A stretch of DNA of 64,000 nucleotides, taken from assembly GCA_013339765.2 (NCBI GenBank), contig CM023449.1:118796957-118860956 (forward strand), given 5' to 3'. The notes under the pieces were generated by a model. The model had not been told where the DNA came from and searched no databases. It saw only the letters and a list, made by a program, of their open reading frames with translations. How positions within the stretch are numbered: the first letter of the stretch is position 1; each line of letters opens with the position of its first letter. This DNA comes from Haemaphysalis longicornis. Taxonomy: Eukaryota; Arthropoda; Arachnida; Ixodida; Ixodidae. The translations under genes and the position numbers were made by a program. Positions 12,479 through 23,012 of the stretch are shown here, one piece after another.

Positions 12479-13102
12479 TTTTCATTCCTTCTAAACACTA
12501 ACTACACAATGTTGTCGAGACAATGAGACCTTCTTTTGTCGGGGCGTACTCACAGATAGGACGATACCTGATTAGATGGACATAGCAAAGCCCTCCAAAA
12601 AGTCACCCTTGCCTCGGGCAGCTCCATTACTCGGTCAGCAAAATTGGATAGAAAGTCTCACTGCTTTATACCGTTACAAACCGTAAGTAATGCTCCAAAG
12701 ATAGAATATTTTTTTTTAAGTTAACAACTCTGCTTCGGAACTTGTATTTCCTGTGTATTGGTCAAACACAAGTTAGCATTTAACAGGGGCAAATAATTTG
12801 CTGCTGTAAACACCCTCGACTTGGCGAATGATTGCCGGTACGTTAATCGGTATTAGTTTTTTATATGTTCGACGTATTCCTTTCTCGTAGCATCCTGCTT
12901 TTGATTAAGTTTGTTTTCCCGGGTTAAAGTTCGTAATACGAAATTGCCCCCTGGTTAGGAAACATTCACTAAACATTACGTTACCCCAAAAAGAGGAACG
13001 GAAGACGTGTTTTAGTAAACCACAATCATTATTACGCAGGAGAAAGTCTGAATACGTTGCTCCACACTGGGATTGTGTTGCGCACTCAGTGCAGTGCAGT
13101 TG
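12479..13102. other. Unannotated interval
   Basis: No gene, RNA or complete repeat recognised between the satellite block and the SINE. Confidence 0.4.
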
Positions 13103-13356
13103 CTTGATTGATTGATTGATTGATTGATTGTAGGGTTTAACGCGCGACGCAGTTCAGGCGATGAGGCGCGCCGTAGTTGAGGGCTCCGTATTAATTTTGA
13201 CTACCTGGAAATCTTTAACGTGAGCCGAAATGTCGAACACACGGGCGTTTTTGCTTTTCGCCTCCATCAGAAAAGCGGCTGCGTGGTCGGGAATCGAACC
13301 CGCGACGTCGTGCCCAGCAGCGCAATGCTTTAACCACCGAGCCACCGCGGCGGGGG
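13103..13356 (-). mobile_element. tRNA-derived SINE, Ruka type, full length
   Basis: Read on the minus strand, the element starts with a tRNA-like head: CCGCCGCGGTGGCTCGGTGG holds the A box (complement of about 13331-13346), and a perfect B box GGGTTCGATTCCC lies at 13289-13301. The body follows (GCAAAAACGCCCGTGTGTTCGA, then CGTTAAAGATTTCCAGGTGG-like words), ending in a (TCAA)n tail at 13103-13130. This architecture matches the Ruka SINEs known from ixodid ticks; the family name comes from memory of that description, not from a search. Both boxes are intact, so Pol III transcription is plausible. A short GCAGT repeat flanks it, too weak to call a target-site duplication. Confidence 0.85.
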
Positions 13357-13588
13357 CAGTGGAGGTGCAATGACCCTCTTCTTTGCCGTTTCGGGGTATA
13401 AAATAAATAACAAGGAGCCGATGGTATCCGAGTCATCGTTAGCGTCTAGCGTATATCAGAGTTTGGCTTAATGAATAAACCTTCTATTTAATGCAAAGCA
13501 CGTCCTCCACGGTTACCACAGACCAGATAAAGCACGCGAACATCATCGTGCACCAGAAACCTGCTTGTGTAGTTTGTGTGTCAAATTG

Positions 13589-14064
13589 TTAAAGGGACCC
13601 TGCAACACTTCTTCCAACTTTTTTTGAAATGATAAATGCTTGCACAACGTAGTCACCCAACACACCAAGGGGTCGCAAGGTACCTCAGCCAAAAATTACT
13701 GCTTTATGCTCATCAAATAACCTCAAAACAGGCTCAAAAGTTTTTTTTCTCTCTTTCCCGGTCTTGACATTCTTTGACGACCCGAATAACGTCACTGAGC
13801 CCATGTAGTGTCCGTTGGCCAGTTGTACTTCAGTTGCAGCAATAAACGCATTCGATAGCAACTTCAAAAATAAAGCCAGAACAACAAAGCAGAAACAGAA
13901 GGTGTATCTGGTGCGACAAGCAAATCACGCAGTGCCGCTCCGTGCTGGCGATAACTGTAGCTTTGGCAGTGCCTGTATGCGAGAAGGAAAGAGTGAAGAG
14001 AGAAAGAGAGAACAATCTTTATTGAGTATGAAACAGCAAAAGCGCTTATTGAAAGTGTTGCAGG
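13589..14064. mobile_element. One-ended TTAA-flanked TIR element
   Basis: The left end reads TTAA (13589-13592) then AGGGACCCTGCAACACTT, the same terminus as the element at 48484. At 14053-14064 AAGTGTTGCAGG is the reverse complement of CCTGCAACACTT, but the last few bases and the second TTAA are replaced by AAATAAATACC. The right terminus is therefore truncated, or deletion has removed it. Internally there is no transposase reading frame; a string of GAGAAAGAGAGA and an AATAAACGCATTCGATAGCAA stretch are visible. Non-autonomous DNA transposon remnant of about 470 bases. Confidence 0.55.
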
Positions 14065-16740
14065 AAATAAATACCAGGTGCGCGCAGTGAGATAACCACG
14101 CCGTTGGCAGCTCAAATATCATGACCAGAAAAAAATGTCATTGCGGAAAAGCAATTTTATATAACCAAAAAATTATTTGCAAAAAAAATATTTTTGGGCT
14201 ACTTGTGGGCTACTTGAAATTTTTGTGTGGGCTATGTTTGGGCTACCGCGCCAGCCGATTTGGCGGTTTGTGGTTCCAACGATCTCGTAACCCTGATAAG
14301 GAGAGGCCGTGGCGCCTGTCTGGCTTCCGTAATTCTTCCGTTAAGTTTACCAGCGAAAATGTAGGGGAAAAACGACGAAAGCTGGACCGAGACAATGAAT
14401 GCCGAAAACGAGTATGATAAGATTGATGACACGGGTATTCTCCATGATGATAATGGTGATGACTGATGCATATCCGACGGGAGATTTAACTAGTATAGGC
14501 CCAGCATCTGACTGCTCTTTTCAAACTCACACTAAATTGTAAAATCAAGTTGGCCCACATCGAAACAATGAATTCTCATAATATAAATAAACAGCTCCCA
14601 GAAGCTGAAGTTTGCCTGTAGCACCGAAAATGTCAAAACCATGAAAACAGGTATATGACACCCCTACGTGTTCCACACTACCATTCGTGACGTCACAACT
14701 CGCGTATGAGAATGGCGGAGCTCGCATAATAGTTGTCAAGAAACACATATTAAGCAGAAATGTGTACACGTAAAACAAATGTGTGTGGGGAGGGTGGGCG
14801 AGTGGAGTGAAATTTTACTCGCAATTCGCCTTTTACGAGACACAGACGTCAGCTAGCAAACAGTATCTGGTGCTTCAGCTCCGGCAGTTGAGTCTGTTTG
14901 AGATTGATTTTCCTTGAAATGTCGTTTTGCGCGCAGGCACAGTCTGTAAAGACGTGCATGCAGGTAAAGGTGATAGTCAATGGAATCTGTACACACCTAG
15001 CGCATATGTATCAAACAGGTATCGACGAAAGCGCGGATTTTTGGCGAAGTCTACTTGAAATGGTACGGCCGTCAACGTTTTGACAAACCACGTGTGAATT
15101 TTACCACCTGCACGAGAATGGCAGCATCTCCTAAATACTCCTGGTGAATCTTCGCCGACGCCATCAGGGCCCACCGGTAGAGCGCGGGGCTCGGTAGTCG
15201 TCTTTGCCTGTATAGCCCCTCACAAGGACGGAAATACAAGGAGCCCTTTCCGACTGGCTGCGATGAAAGCGAGAGCCAATTGGGACACGCTTTCATGAAG
15301 GTGGTTATGAGCGAGTAAAGGTAGGCTTGGGTCCTCTATGGAAGCTTTGTGACGTGCTCCGAAACATCAAGAAAAACTGGAAGGGTAGCGCAGAAACAAA
15401 TGTAATTTTTGATTGATTCTTTTTCCTCAACCAAGACATGGTTTCCCAATAAAGAAAATTCAAAAGAGCCACCCAGCGTGTGATCTTTCCAATAAAACAG
15501 TCAGTGATTCAGCCTTTCTGGGCCACTACTTGTCTTTGGACTGCGGCCGGATTCCTACATAACGTTGTTATTGCTTTCCGAACAAACGTGTTCATCCTCA
15601 TCATCATCAACATTTATTTCAGTTTGAACTTACAAACTGGGGGTGAAGAGAAAAAAGCCGTGACTGCGCACTGCTTGACGCTGCCTCTCCACCCTTAAAG
15701 TCAGCAGTGGGTACAAGGTAAAAGTACCAAGAAGATGCGTACAGATACGTGCGCGCTTGCGCAGCACAGGTGAACATGACCGTACAACGCATTATGGGTG
15801 TGTAGATTCCTCAACAAAAATCTTGCGGATGGCAGATATACGCAAAGTAATTAGTTGGTCATAGAGTGTAGTATTCAAAAACTTCGGAACAGTATAATTT
15901 AACATAGAAAAGCCGTAATTATTAGTTCGGCACTTCGGTAGCACAAAATTGTAAGCTTTTTACATCATATGACGACTGGCCGCAGGTTGACGATACAACT
16001 GAAGAAAGAAAATGGTTATTCCTTGCGGTTAATTTTTTATACAGACAAGCAAACCTGTAGTCAAATAGTCTGTTGACCGGTACAATATTGTATTACAAAT
16101 ACAGATGCCTAGTTTGAGAATCATAAGATTTATTGACTATTGCGCGCCGCATTTTCTTCTGTAAGATTACTAACTGCGAAAAATTGGTCACTGTGGTGTT
16201 GCCTTAGACGAGAAAACAATAGCTTAAATAGCTGATTTTGTGTTTGTGAACTGCACATTATTCCTATCAACCGAACCACCCCCAAAGTACCAATCCTAAA
16301 ACAGACAGAAAGATTTAGGTTCAAGAATTGTACTGTTTGTAGGGTCTAAAAAGGTGGAATTGGAAACATTTAAGGTTGAAAGTACGAATAAGTAGACTAA
16401 GCCGCGCCCGTTTGTGCATGAGGCTACATGAAAAACTTCGCACCGGAACGAGTATGCCGTGGAGTCATGCGATGAAATGAGCCATTTTATCGACGAATGG
16501 CGCAGTCAATACGCGACGTCTCTTCGAACAGGCACACTGCCAAACGCAGTTTCCATCTTGAAATTTTATCGCCCCCACGCAAACAGAGTGGCCGTCGCGG
16601 TTTTAACAGCGCTTATTAAGCGCATTTTCTTTGGCTTTGTTCGAGGGAGAGAGATGAAGTACCATAAATAATGAACGGCCTCGTACACATGGGCTGATTT
16701 TTTTTCCTTACACAAATACACACATTTTATTGAACATATA
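14065..16740. other. Unannotated interval
   Basis: No protein family recognised. The only suggestive piece is at about 15593-15635, described separately. Open frames here are short and without motifs. Confidence 0.4.
15593..15650 (-). mobile_element. Possible 3' end of a LINE, minus strand
   Basis: On the minus strand the sequence gives CTGAAATAAATGTTGATGATGATGAGGATG: an AATAAA-type word followed by a short GAT repeat. This resembles the 3' terminus with a trinucleotide tail of the YADD-type LINE at 42254-42284. No coding part is visible next to it, so it would be a strongly 5'-truncated copy. Weak evidence. Confidence 0.3.
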
Positions 16741-17592
16741 CAGGGTGATCAAAGTTAAGACGACAGGTTGTTTGAACAACAGGCGCTTAGATTTAGGCGA
16801 AGACCACCTCTTCATTGAGGTTATGCGCCCCATGGGGACACATAAACAGGGGGTAATTGTTGATTTCTGGGGTTTAATTAACTGAAATTGGTTAAATAAC
16901 TTTTTAGTGGCTACAGTAACCAGGCATGTTTGTATTAGAAAAATAGACGCGATCATATTTTTGCGCAGTTTCAACTCTTCTAGCGCATCCGTAGTCCGAG
17001 ATATCAAAAGGCGAAGTTTAATTGCCGTTGGCATGATTACGCATGCAAGACAGTCTGCACCGGTGCAAAGCTCCTCCCTTCTGTGACGCGTCTGCTGTGT
17101 ACAGTGTTTAGTTCGACAAAGGGGTGGAGGCACAGGAAAAAGTGATAACTGCCACCCATTCATTCTTGGCTGGCGTTATCGCAATTTGCAGTACTCGGAA
17201 GTGCTATCGAAACAGAGAACAAGAGCGAGGAGCTATGCGCCGATCTCGACTTCTAGCATGCGCAATCATGCGAACGGCAATTAAACTTCGCCGTTTGATA
17301 TCTCGGACTACGGATACGCAAGAATAATTCTGCCAAATGAAACTGCGTAAAAACACGATTGCGTCTAACTTTCCAATACAAACATGCCTGGTTACTACTA
17401 CTGCCAGTAAAAAGTGCAATTACTTCCACTAAAACGTTAATTAATCAACATTAGTTAATTAAGCAACCTACATCAATATTTACCTTCTAATTATGTGTCC
17501 CCCTAGGCGCATAACCTCACTGTAGAGGTGGTCGTCACGTAAATCTAAGCTCCAATTTTCAAAAACCTGTCGACTTAACTTTGATCACCCTG
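16741..17592. mobile_element. Foldback DNA element with arms of about 350 bp
   Basis: The left end CAGGGTGATCAAAGTTAAG (16741) and the right end, whose complement is CAGGGTGATCAAAGTTAAG (to 17592), are inverted repeats. Pairing continues inward: the 16780-17080 arm, with words such as GTAGTCCGAGATATCAAA and GGCGAAGTTTAATTGCCGTT, is the imperfect complement of 17222-17560. The unpaired centre is only about 135 bases. CATAT at 16735-16739 and 17593-17597 is a candidate target duplication, although one extra A separates the left copy from the terminus. There is no transposase. A transcript would fold into a long hairpin. The frames at 16708-17163 (minus) and 17124-17327 (plus) are arm by-products. 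Confidence 0.85.
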
Positions 17593-17597
17593 CATAT

Positions 17598-18499
17598 TTT
17601 GCTGTAGTGAATGCCCTTTTCTCATTCCTTCCTGTTTTTAACGCTGCTTCATTCAAGTTCTTTTAATGACATTGTGAACCAATGTTGTAATGCCTTAGGT
17701 CGATGAGACGCTGTGGAAGACTCCGTGTATTTGCTTCATACACTGCGTCAGAATCTATATTTACCCCATTAAATCCCTAACGGCTGGCCGGAGATACACA
17801 GAAGGTGATAAATGTGTTTATGGCCTCATTTGAAAAATAAGTTGACTATAATATGTGCGTCATATGTCACCGAAAGTTTGTGTGCACTTCCAACTGCTTA
17901 AAGGACTTACGTTTTTATTCTAGTTGCCCCACAAGCCCTCAGAAAAAGCACATCCAATGCAACACGGCGCGAAAGCTCGTAGAGATCTGGGTACTCATGT
18001 GCGACTTGATTGGGTGCAAGCTGGCGAAGACAGTGCTTAAGAAGCTCAGCCGCAATAAAAAGGTACTTAGCTTTCGTAAACACGGAAGAGATACTAACGA
18101 CACATCGACCATTGTGCTTTCGCTTCTTGACAATAGCTGCTTACCTGCAGGGAGGGGAAATGTGGAACCGCGCCGAGGAAGCGAAGCGGACATAGCGCTG
18201 AATAACCAAAAAGAAGCTGGGCCGGCTTTTTTAGTAAGCTAAGAACGGTGAAAGATATTGGGTAAAAAGTCGTGGTTTAGTAGAAAGCCGTACAACTCTT
18301 CCTAGGTCATTCAATTTGGAAACATTAAATATTTCCCGAATCCTCTTAGAACCAAATAACCGCAATTTCTTCGCGAGTGAATGCGGGAAGATTACGAGCG
18401 GCTGGTGGTCGCCTTTTGCAGCGTCAGTAGTAAGCCTGATCTTTATTGAACTTAACTTTTGGAGGTTCACGTATCATCCTCTACATTCTCCTAATGTGG
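17598..18499. other. Unannotated interval
   Basis: No recognisable gene. Frames of 129 codons (17853-18242, plus) and 84 codons (17939-18193, minus) overlap each other and show no known motif. Confidence 0.35.
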
Positions 18500-18852
18500 G
18501 GGCCGCACCACCGCATTAGGAATGTTACGCTCACAGCTTGCACTCCTACAGGTCCTGGTCGGGGCGCTGCTTGGCCTTTCCCGTTGTACGTCGCCGGCAC
18601 CTTCGTTTGGGCCTCGCCTGAGCGAATGCTGCCACGTCAGACTGTTCGAGAACAGCGAGCCACTACCTTCAAAAAGCGGCCGGGATCCATCGGATGTCCT
18701 GCTGCCAAACCTGGTAGATTTGCGTCCCCTCGGCTGGCAACCTGTAACCACGTCAGCTGACCTCGCCGCATATAATCAAGCATCCTGCTTCGCCAGTTCG
18801 GGCCACGCCACCGCATTAGGAATGTTATGCTCACAGCTTGAACTACTACAGG
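18500..18852 (+). repeat. 5' UTR repeat of the LINE, 300 bp period
   Basis: About 52 bases at 18500-18552 (GGCC..CACCGCATTAGGAATG...CTACAGGT) recur at 18800-18852 with a spacing of exactly 300 and only a few mismatches. After that the two copies differ, apart from a shared TACCTTCAAAA word (18664-18674 and 18859-18869). This looks like the tandem promoter monomers that many LINEs carry at their 5' ends, here one complete unit plus a shortened unit joined to the ORF1 leader. Confidence 0.6.
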
Positions 18853-18923
18853 TTAGTTACCTTCAAAACTCATGTTACCGTAGCAACAATCCTTGTCTCG
18901 TTGCGGTGTCGTGGCTCCCCGAC

Positions 18924-19091
18924 ATGTCCAACAGTATCAAGCGGTTTACGCGAGCAGCAGTGTATTTATGGCGCATGCTATTGCTTGGAGGGGACATTGA
19001 AGTTAATCCAGGTCCCATGACGAAAGCGCAAGAAAAAAAAACTGGACATGCTATTCAATGCCGTGCAACGCTTGGAAACAAGCAATACTAA
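18924..19091 (+). CDS. LINE ORF1 leader with 2A-like ribosome-skipping peptide
   Basis: From the ATG at 18924 the frame encodes a 31-residue leader: a basic segment (about residues 6-10), a hydrophobic stretch AVYLWRMLLL, and the motif GDIEVNPGP at 18990-19016. The motif fits the 2A consensus D-(V/I)-E-x-N-P-G-P, at which ribosomes skip the last Gly-Pro bond and release the upstream peptide. 2A-like motifs near the N-terminus of APE-type LINE proteins are documented for several animal lineages, where the hydrophobic leader can act as a signal sequence. The frame opens further upstream (18522), but that part is 5' repeat sequence, so I prefer 18924. After the motif the frame runs 24 codons to a stop because of a shift at the A run 19032-19041. 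Confidence 0.8.
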   Translation: MSNSIKRFTRAAVYLWRMLLLGGDIEVNPGPMTKAQEKKTGHAIQCRATLGNKQY

Positions 19092-19753
19092 CATTCTAGA
19101 ATCTGTAAACAAAGTGTTGCAAATGCATAGTGTACTAAAAAACGATCTCGATTTCCTAACGAAACGCGTAAAGGAAGTTGAAGGCAAACTAGAGTCACTT
19201 ACATCAGAAACAACAATCTCGAGCGAGAACGATAATCTAACAAAAATACAAAATCAAATACAAGATTTAGAATCAAAATTTTCCTCGGGAACTTCCACTC
19301 AAACTAGAAGCAGTAGCAACGAGCATGACATGTCAGTGATGCACGATAAGATTGATGACTTGTGAAAACGCTCAAGGCGATCTAACCTTCTCTTTTATGG
19401 AATTCTAGATACGGGCGAAGAAAAAGACTGGGACACATCCGAGCAAATAGTTACAAAGTTTTGCCAAGACAAACGAGGAGTAACAACAGCCTCAATAGCA
19501 CGTTTCAAATGACCGTGCTCTACCAATCATTGAGAAGTTTTTTAACGAAAAAGAAATCAAAACAGTGCTCAGTAATGGACACAAGCTAGAAGGGACGGAC
19601 TTTGGTATTTCTCGCTATTACTCTGAAGCTGTTCGCGATAAAATGCGCAAACTATGGCAGTTTTCAAAAACCATTAAAAAAGATAAGGACCGCATCAGCC
19701 TTGCTTTTAACAAGCTAAAAATTAACAATGAAGTGTACATATGGGACACTTAA
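19048..19753 (+). pseudogene. LINE ORF1 (coiled coil plus RNA-binding domain), broken
   Basis: The frame from 19048 has about 60 residues of heptad-like leucine/isoleucine/valine pattern (coiled coil), then a Ser/Thr-rich linker. After an in-frame TGA at 19363-19365 the same frame continues with RRSNLLFYGI, the signature that opens the RRM-like domain of L1-type ORF1 proteins. A second TGA near 19510 and a shift in reading frame follow, and the last part (19520-19753) gives the C-terminal domain with KLEGTDFGISRYYS. ORF1 proteins form trimers and chaperone the element RNA. The leader at 18924 is joined to this frame by one extra base in the A run at about 19032-19041, so the original product was probably leader-2A-ORF1. 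Confidence 0.8.
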
Positions 19754-19798
19754 GCAAACTGCGCGAAGCTTGTTTCCTCTGTTGCCTCTCCCGTCTGA

Positions 19799-20575
19799 CA
19801 CGACGCGCACATTTCATCAGGTCCTAAACTACAAAACACAATAACAACTGATAAATCTGGTACTGAAAACGGTTGTTGCTTTTTATACACTAACATTAGA
19901 AGTGTTATTTCAAAAAATGTCGCACTCTCTTCAATAATTGACTCAACAACCGCAACAATAATAGCATTAACTGAAACTTGGTTGAACGAAACTATTCCTA
20001 ACGAAAACATATTTGTTTGTGAACCTGGTTTTAATATCTTTCGTTGCGATAGGCAACACCTTCGAGGTGGCGGTGTTCTCCTTGCAATTAACAAGCAGTA
20101 TCGTGTAATACCAGTAGTTATTAACACTTTCCTTGAATGTGTGGTAACTTCTATCCAATTGAAATCACGTAACGTTATTGTTGGTGTCTTTTATCACCCA
20201 CCGGACTTGACTCGTGGGTTCACAGAAGAATTTCACAGCATTTTAACCGAACTGGCGCAGAAATTTCCACATACTAGTGTAATCTTTTTTGGGGACTTTA
20301 ATTTTCCAGACATAACATGGGCAACATTATCAACCCGCATTGCACATTCTGAGTCCCATGCATTTCTCCATTGTTGCCACGATTTCAGCCTAACCCAATT
20401 AGTATCAGGCCCAACCAGAAGTTCTACACATTGTTCAAATATACTTGATTTGATCTTAAGTAACAATCCAGATATATGTTCCGAAATAACTCATATCGAT
20501 GGTTTATCCGATCATGACATTCTAACCGGTCGCTTCATTACGTCCCCCATAAAAGGCAAATTAACAGCAAACTGA
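19799..20575 (+). pseudogene. LINE ORF2, APE-type endonuclease domain
   Basis: An uninterrupted frame of about 258 codons carrying the motifs of the apurinic-like endonuclease that nicks target DNA: TNIRS near the start, LTETWLNE (catalytic Glu), GGGV, YHPP, GDFNFPDI (catalytic Asp/Asn), LDLILSN and GLSDHDI (catalytic Asp-His). The true start codon is not clear; the frame is open from 19799, right after a stop at 19796-19798, and no early ATG fits. It ends at a TGA (20573-20575) where the homologous protein should run on into the linker, which continues in another frame. Conserved residues appear intact, so the damage is a local shift near 20560-20575. Confidence 0.85.
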
Positions 20576-21447
20576 TCAGGTGCTACAAAAGAGCTAACTT
20601 TGATCGACTTAACCATGAACTATCGCTTTTAGGAGTAGAAGTTCTTGGTGGCAATTTGTTGCGCGCAGTGGAAGAAAACTGGTTGTTACTTAAAAACGCA
20701 CTCATTATACTCATAGATAAATACATCCCTGTAATCTCCATAGAACCCGATAGCACTGCTCTGTGGTACTCACACAAACTTCGTCGCCTAAATGACAAGA
20801 AAAAAAGATTGTTCGGGCAAGCTGACAAAAATAAATCATCTGAATCCTGGCAACGGTACAAAGCATGCGACAACAAGTACCAAAGATTAATCAAATCCAC
20901 CCGCAGAAAATTCCATAAACATGATTTATCATCGATGTTAACTACAAATTCTCGACGCTTTTGGCGTGTCATTAATCCCAAGCATATTTCTGACATCGTC
21001 CTTAGTGATCAAAACGGCACAGCATTAACTGGAACAGATTGTTCCGAACTACTCAACGAAACATTTTCATCGGTATTCACGCGTGAATGTTTAGCACCAT
21101 TGGCCACTATCACTACTAACATTGTCTCTTCTATGTCAGAAATAATAATTACTAATTCTGGAATTTATTCTCTCCTTACTTATCTCAAGAGTTCATCTTC
21201 AGCAGACAATACAGGCCTGAATAAAAAAATTCTAAAATATTTGGCACCAAGCATTTTTCCACTATTGTCAGCCTTGTTGTTACAGTCACTATCAACAGGC
21301 GTAATACCCCGAGATTGGAAGGTGGCCAAGGTGGTACCATTCTTCAAATTAGGTGATCGTTCCTCACCCCTTAACTGTCGACCCATTTCTTTAACAAGCA
21401 CCATTTGTAAATTGTTAGAGCATATTATACATTCTCCAAGTCATTAA
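20576..21447 (+). pseudogene. LINE ORF2, linker and N-terminal part of reverse transcriptase
   Basis: This frame carries the basic linker between endonuclease and RT (WYSHKLRRLNDKKKRLF and FWRVINPKH are typical words) and the first RT blocks, with DWKVAKVVPFFK and NCRPISLTSTICKLLE (RT motifs 0-2). The frame is open for about 290 codons. It is lost at about 21430-21447, where a shift is needed to reach the next block. Known family behaviour: the segment belongs to one polypeptide with the endonuclease upstream and the catalytic RT core downstream. Confidence 0.85.
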
Positions 21448-22655
21448 ATACCTCGAAGAAGATAACCTCATATTTAAGCATCAGCACGGTTTCCGCAAAA
21501 AACTATTCATGTGACACACAACTTGCTGGCTTCATTCACGACGTACATTCATCTATAGATGCCGGAGTCCAAGTAGATGCCATCTTCCTAGATATTTCAA
21601 AAGCATTTGACCGTGTCCCTCATCGTCGGCTCATTCACAAGCTTACTAAATTGAACATTGACCCTACAGTTATCACATGGGTAAAAGAATTTCTTTCTAA
21701 CAGAAGGCAACTCACATCAGTTAACAATCACAGCTCATGTCTAGTCCCCGTAACATCTTGTGTACCACAGGGAAGCGTACTTGGGCCTCTACTTTTTCTA
21801 ATATGTAATAATGATCTACCAGACGGCGTTAAATCTAATATGAAACTTTTTGCGGACGACTGCGTAATATATCGTAATATTCATTCTAATTGTGATCACG
21901 ACATTCTCCAGTCCGACCTAAACGCTGTAAACACATGGTGTTCCACCTGGCTAATGCCCCCCAACCTTGCTAAAACAAAATTAATGTCTTTCACTAATCA
22001 GGCTTTCCGCCCATCAACATCTTACATCTTAAACAACAATCATGTGGAACAGGCTTCTTCCTACAAATACCTTGGCGTTCACCCAACCACTAACTTGAGG
22101 TGGAATGATCACATTAACCATATTCTCGCATCTGCAATTCGTTCTCTTGGCTTTCTGAAACATAACCTCAAACATGCTCCTGAACACTTACGCAAGCTGG
22201 CATAAACAACACTAATACGTCCTAAAAGAGAGTACGCCTCAGCCATATGGGATCCTCATCAAACATACCTAATAACTGACTTGGAAGCACTGCAAAACCG
22301 TGCTGCGCGCTTCATTTATTCGGATTATTCACGTCACACCAGTGTAACAGCATTAAAAAATCGCGCCGGGCTTGAAGCCTTATCCCAAAGTCATTTTGTA
22401 TCTCGTTTAACACTATTTCACAAACTTTACTATCATGCGTCTCTTCATAATGATTTCGCGTGTGAACCTTCAGCTATCTTCCCGTGTCGTGATCATCCAC
22501 ACAAGGTGAAACGCATCACGTGTCGTTCACTCGCATTTGCTCAATCATTCATACCTCGAACGCCAATAGAATGGAATAATCTGCCATCACACATTGTCAT
22601 CGAAACAAATGTGTCGAAATTTTCAGTTGCCTTAAACAAGAGGGTGCAGACCTAA
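21448..22655 (+). pseudogene. LINE ORF2, reverse transcriptase core and C-terminal region
   Basis: After the frameshift the homology continues with the words HQHGFRK, then DISKAFDRVPH (RT motif A aspartate), VPQGSVLGPLLF (motif B) and the catalytic FADD at 21849-21860 (motif C). After that come KYLGV and the thumb/C-terminal segment. An in-frame TAA at 22203-22205 interrupts, where a tyrosine codon is usual in this position, and the same frame resumes with RPKREYASAIWDPH and NRAARFI, ending at the natural stop TAA 22653-22655. At least two frameshifts and this stop make ORF2 non-functional, while all catalytic motifs can still be read. Confidence 0.9.
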
Positions 22656-23012
22656 CGCCATTTCACCGCCCCGTTTGTACATTTGTTTTCCTCGTTATTG
22701 CTTAATTTTTCCCATTTGTATATTTGTTTTTCTCGTTATTGCTTATTTTTTTCCGCATGCTAGAACACGTGCTGTGACGTATTAATTTTGATACGGTGCT
22801 CCCAGAACTACTTTTTTTCCCTTCGTCTGCGAAAGTTCCTTTTATTACGCTATGCACTGTCCTTTTCTTTTGCTCTTTTTGTTCTTGTGTTTTGTTTTAA
22901 TGAAATATTGATTTATCGTTTCACTATTGTGTTTAGATGTATACCCTATGTAATACCCTCCGCCGGAGGGCCTTTAGGGTTGTTTTGAAATAAATAAATA
23001 AATGAAATAATA
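22656..23012 (+). other. LINE 3' UTR with tandem duplication, hairpin and AAAT tail
   Basis: A 41 bp unit at 22670-22710 is repeated at 22711-22750 (TTTGTTTTTCTCGTTATTGC core). Near the end, 22956-22970 is a perfect 7 bp inverted repeat around one central C (CCCTCCG C CGGAGGG), a possible recognition structure for the element's own RT. The tail is AAATAAATAAATAAATG at 22987 onward. An 80-codon frame overlapping here is not a gene. Confidence 0.75.

Larger units (their letters stand above)
18500..23012 (+). mobile_element. CR1/L2-like non-LTR retrotransposon, nearly full length, inactivated
   Basis: In order: a 5' region with a partial 300 bp repeat, a leader peptide ending in a 2A-like motif, an ORF1 with coiled coil and L1-type RNA-binding signature, an ORF2 with APE-type endonuclease and reverse transcriptase, then a 3' UTR with a 41 bp tandem duplication, a 15 nt hairpin and an AAAT tail. 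This order and the endonuclease/RT words (LTETW, GDFN, FADD) place it in the Jockey superfamily, probably the CR1/L2 group. Clade placement is inference without phylogeny. ORF1 and ORF2 each carry frameshifts and stops, so this copy is dead. No clear target-site duplication is seen. Confidence 0.9.

Noticed and set aside
16708..17327. Frames of 151 and 67 codons in the foldback element
   Set aside because: They run over the inverted arms and give related translations from complementary strands; no transposase motif.
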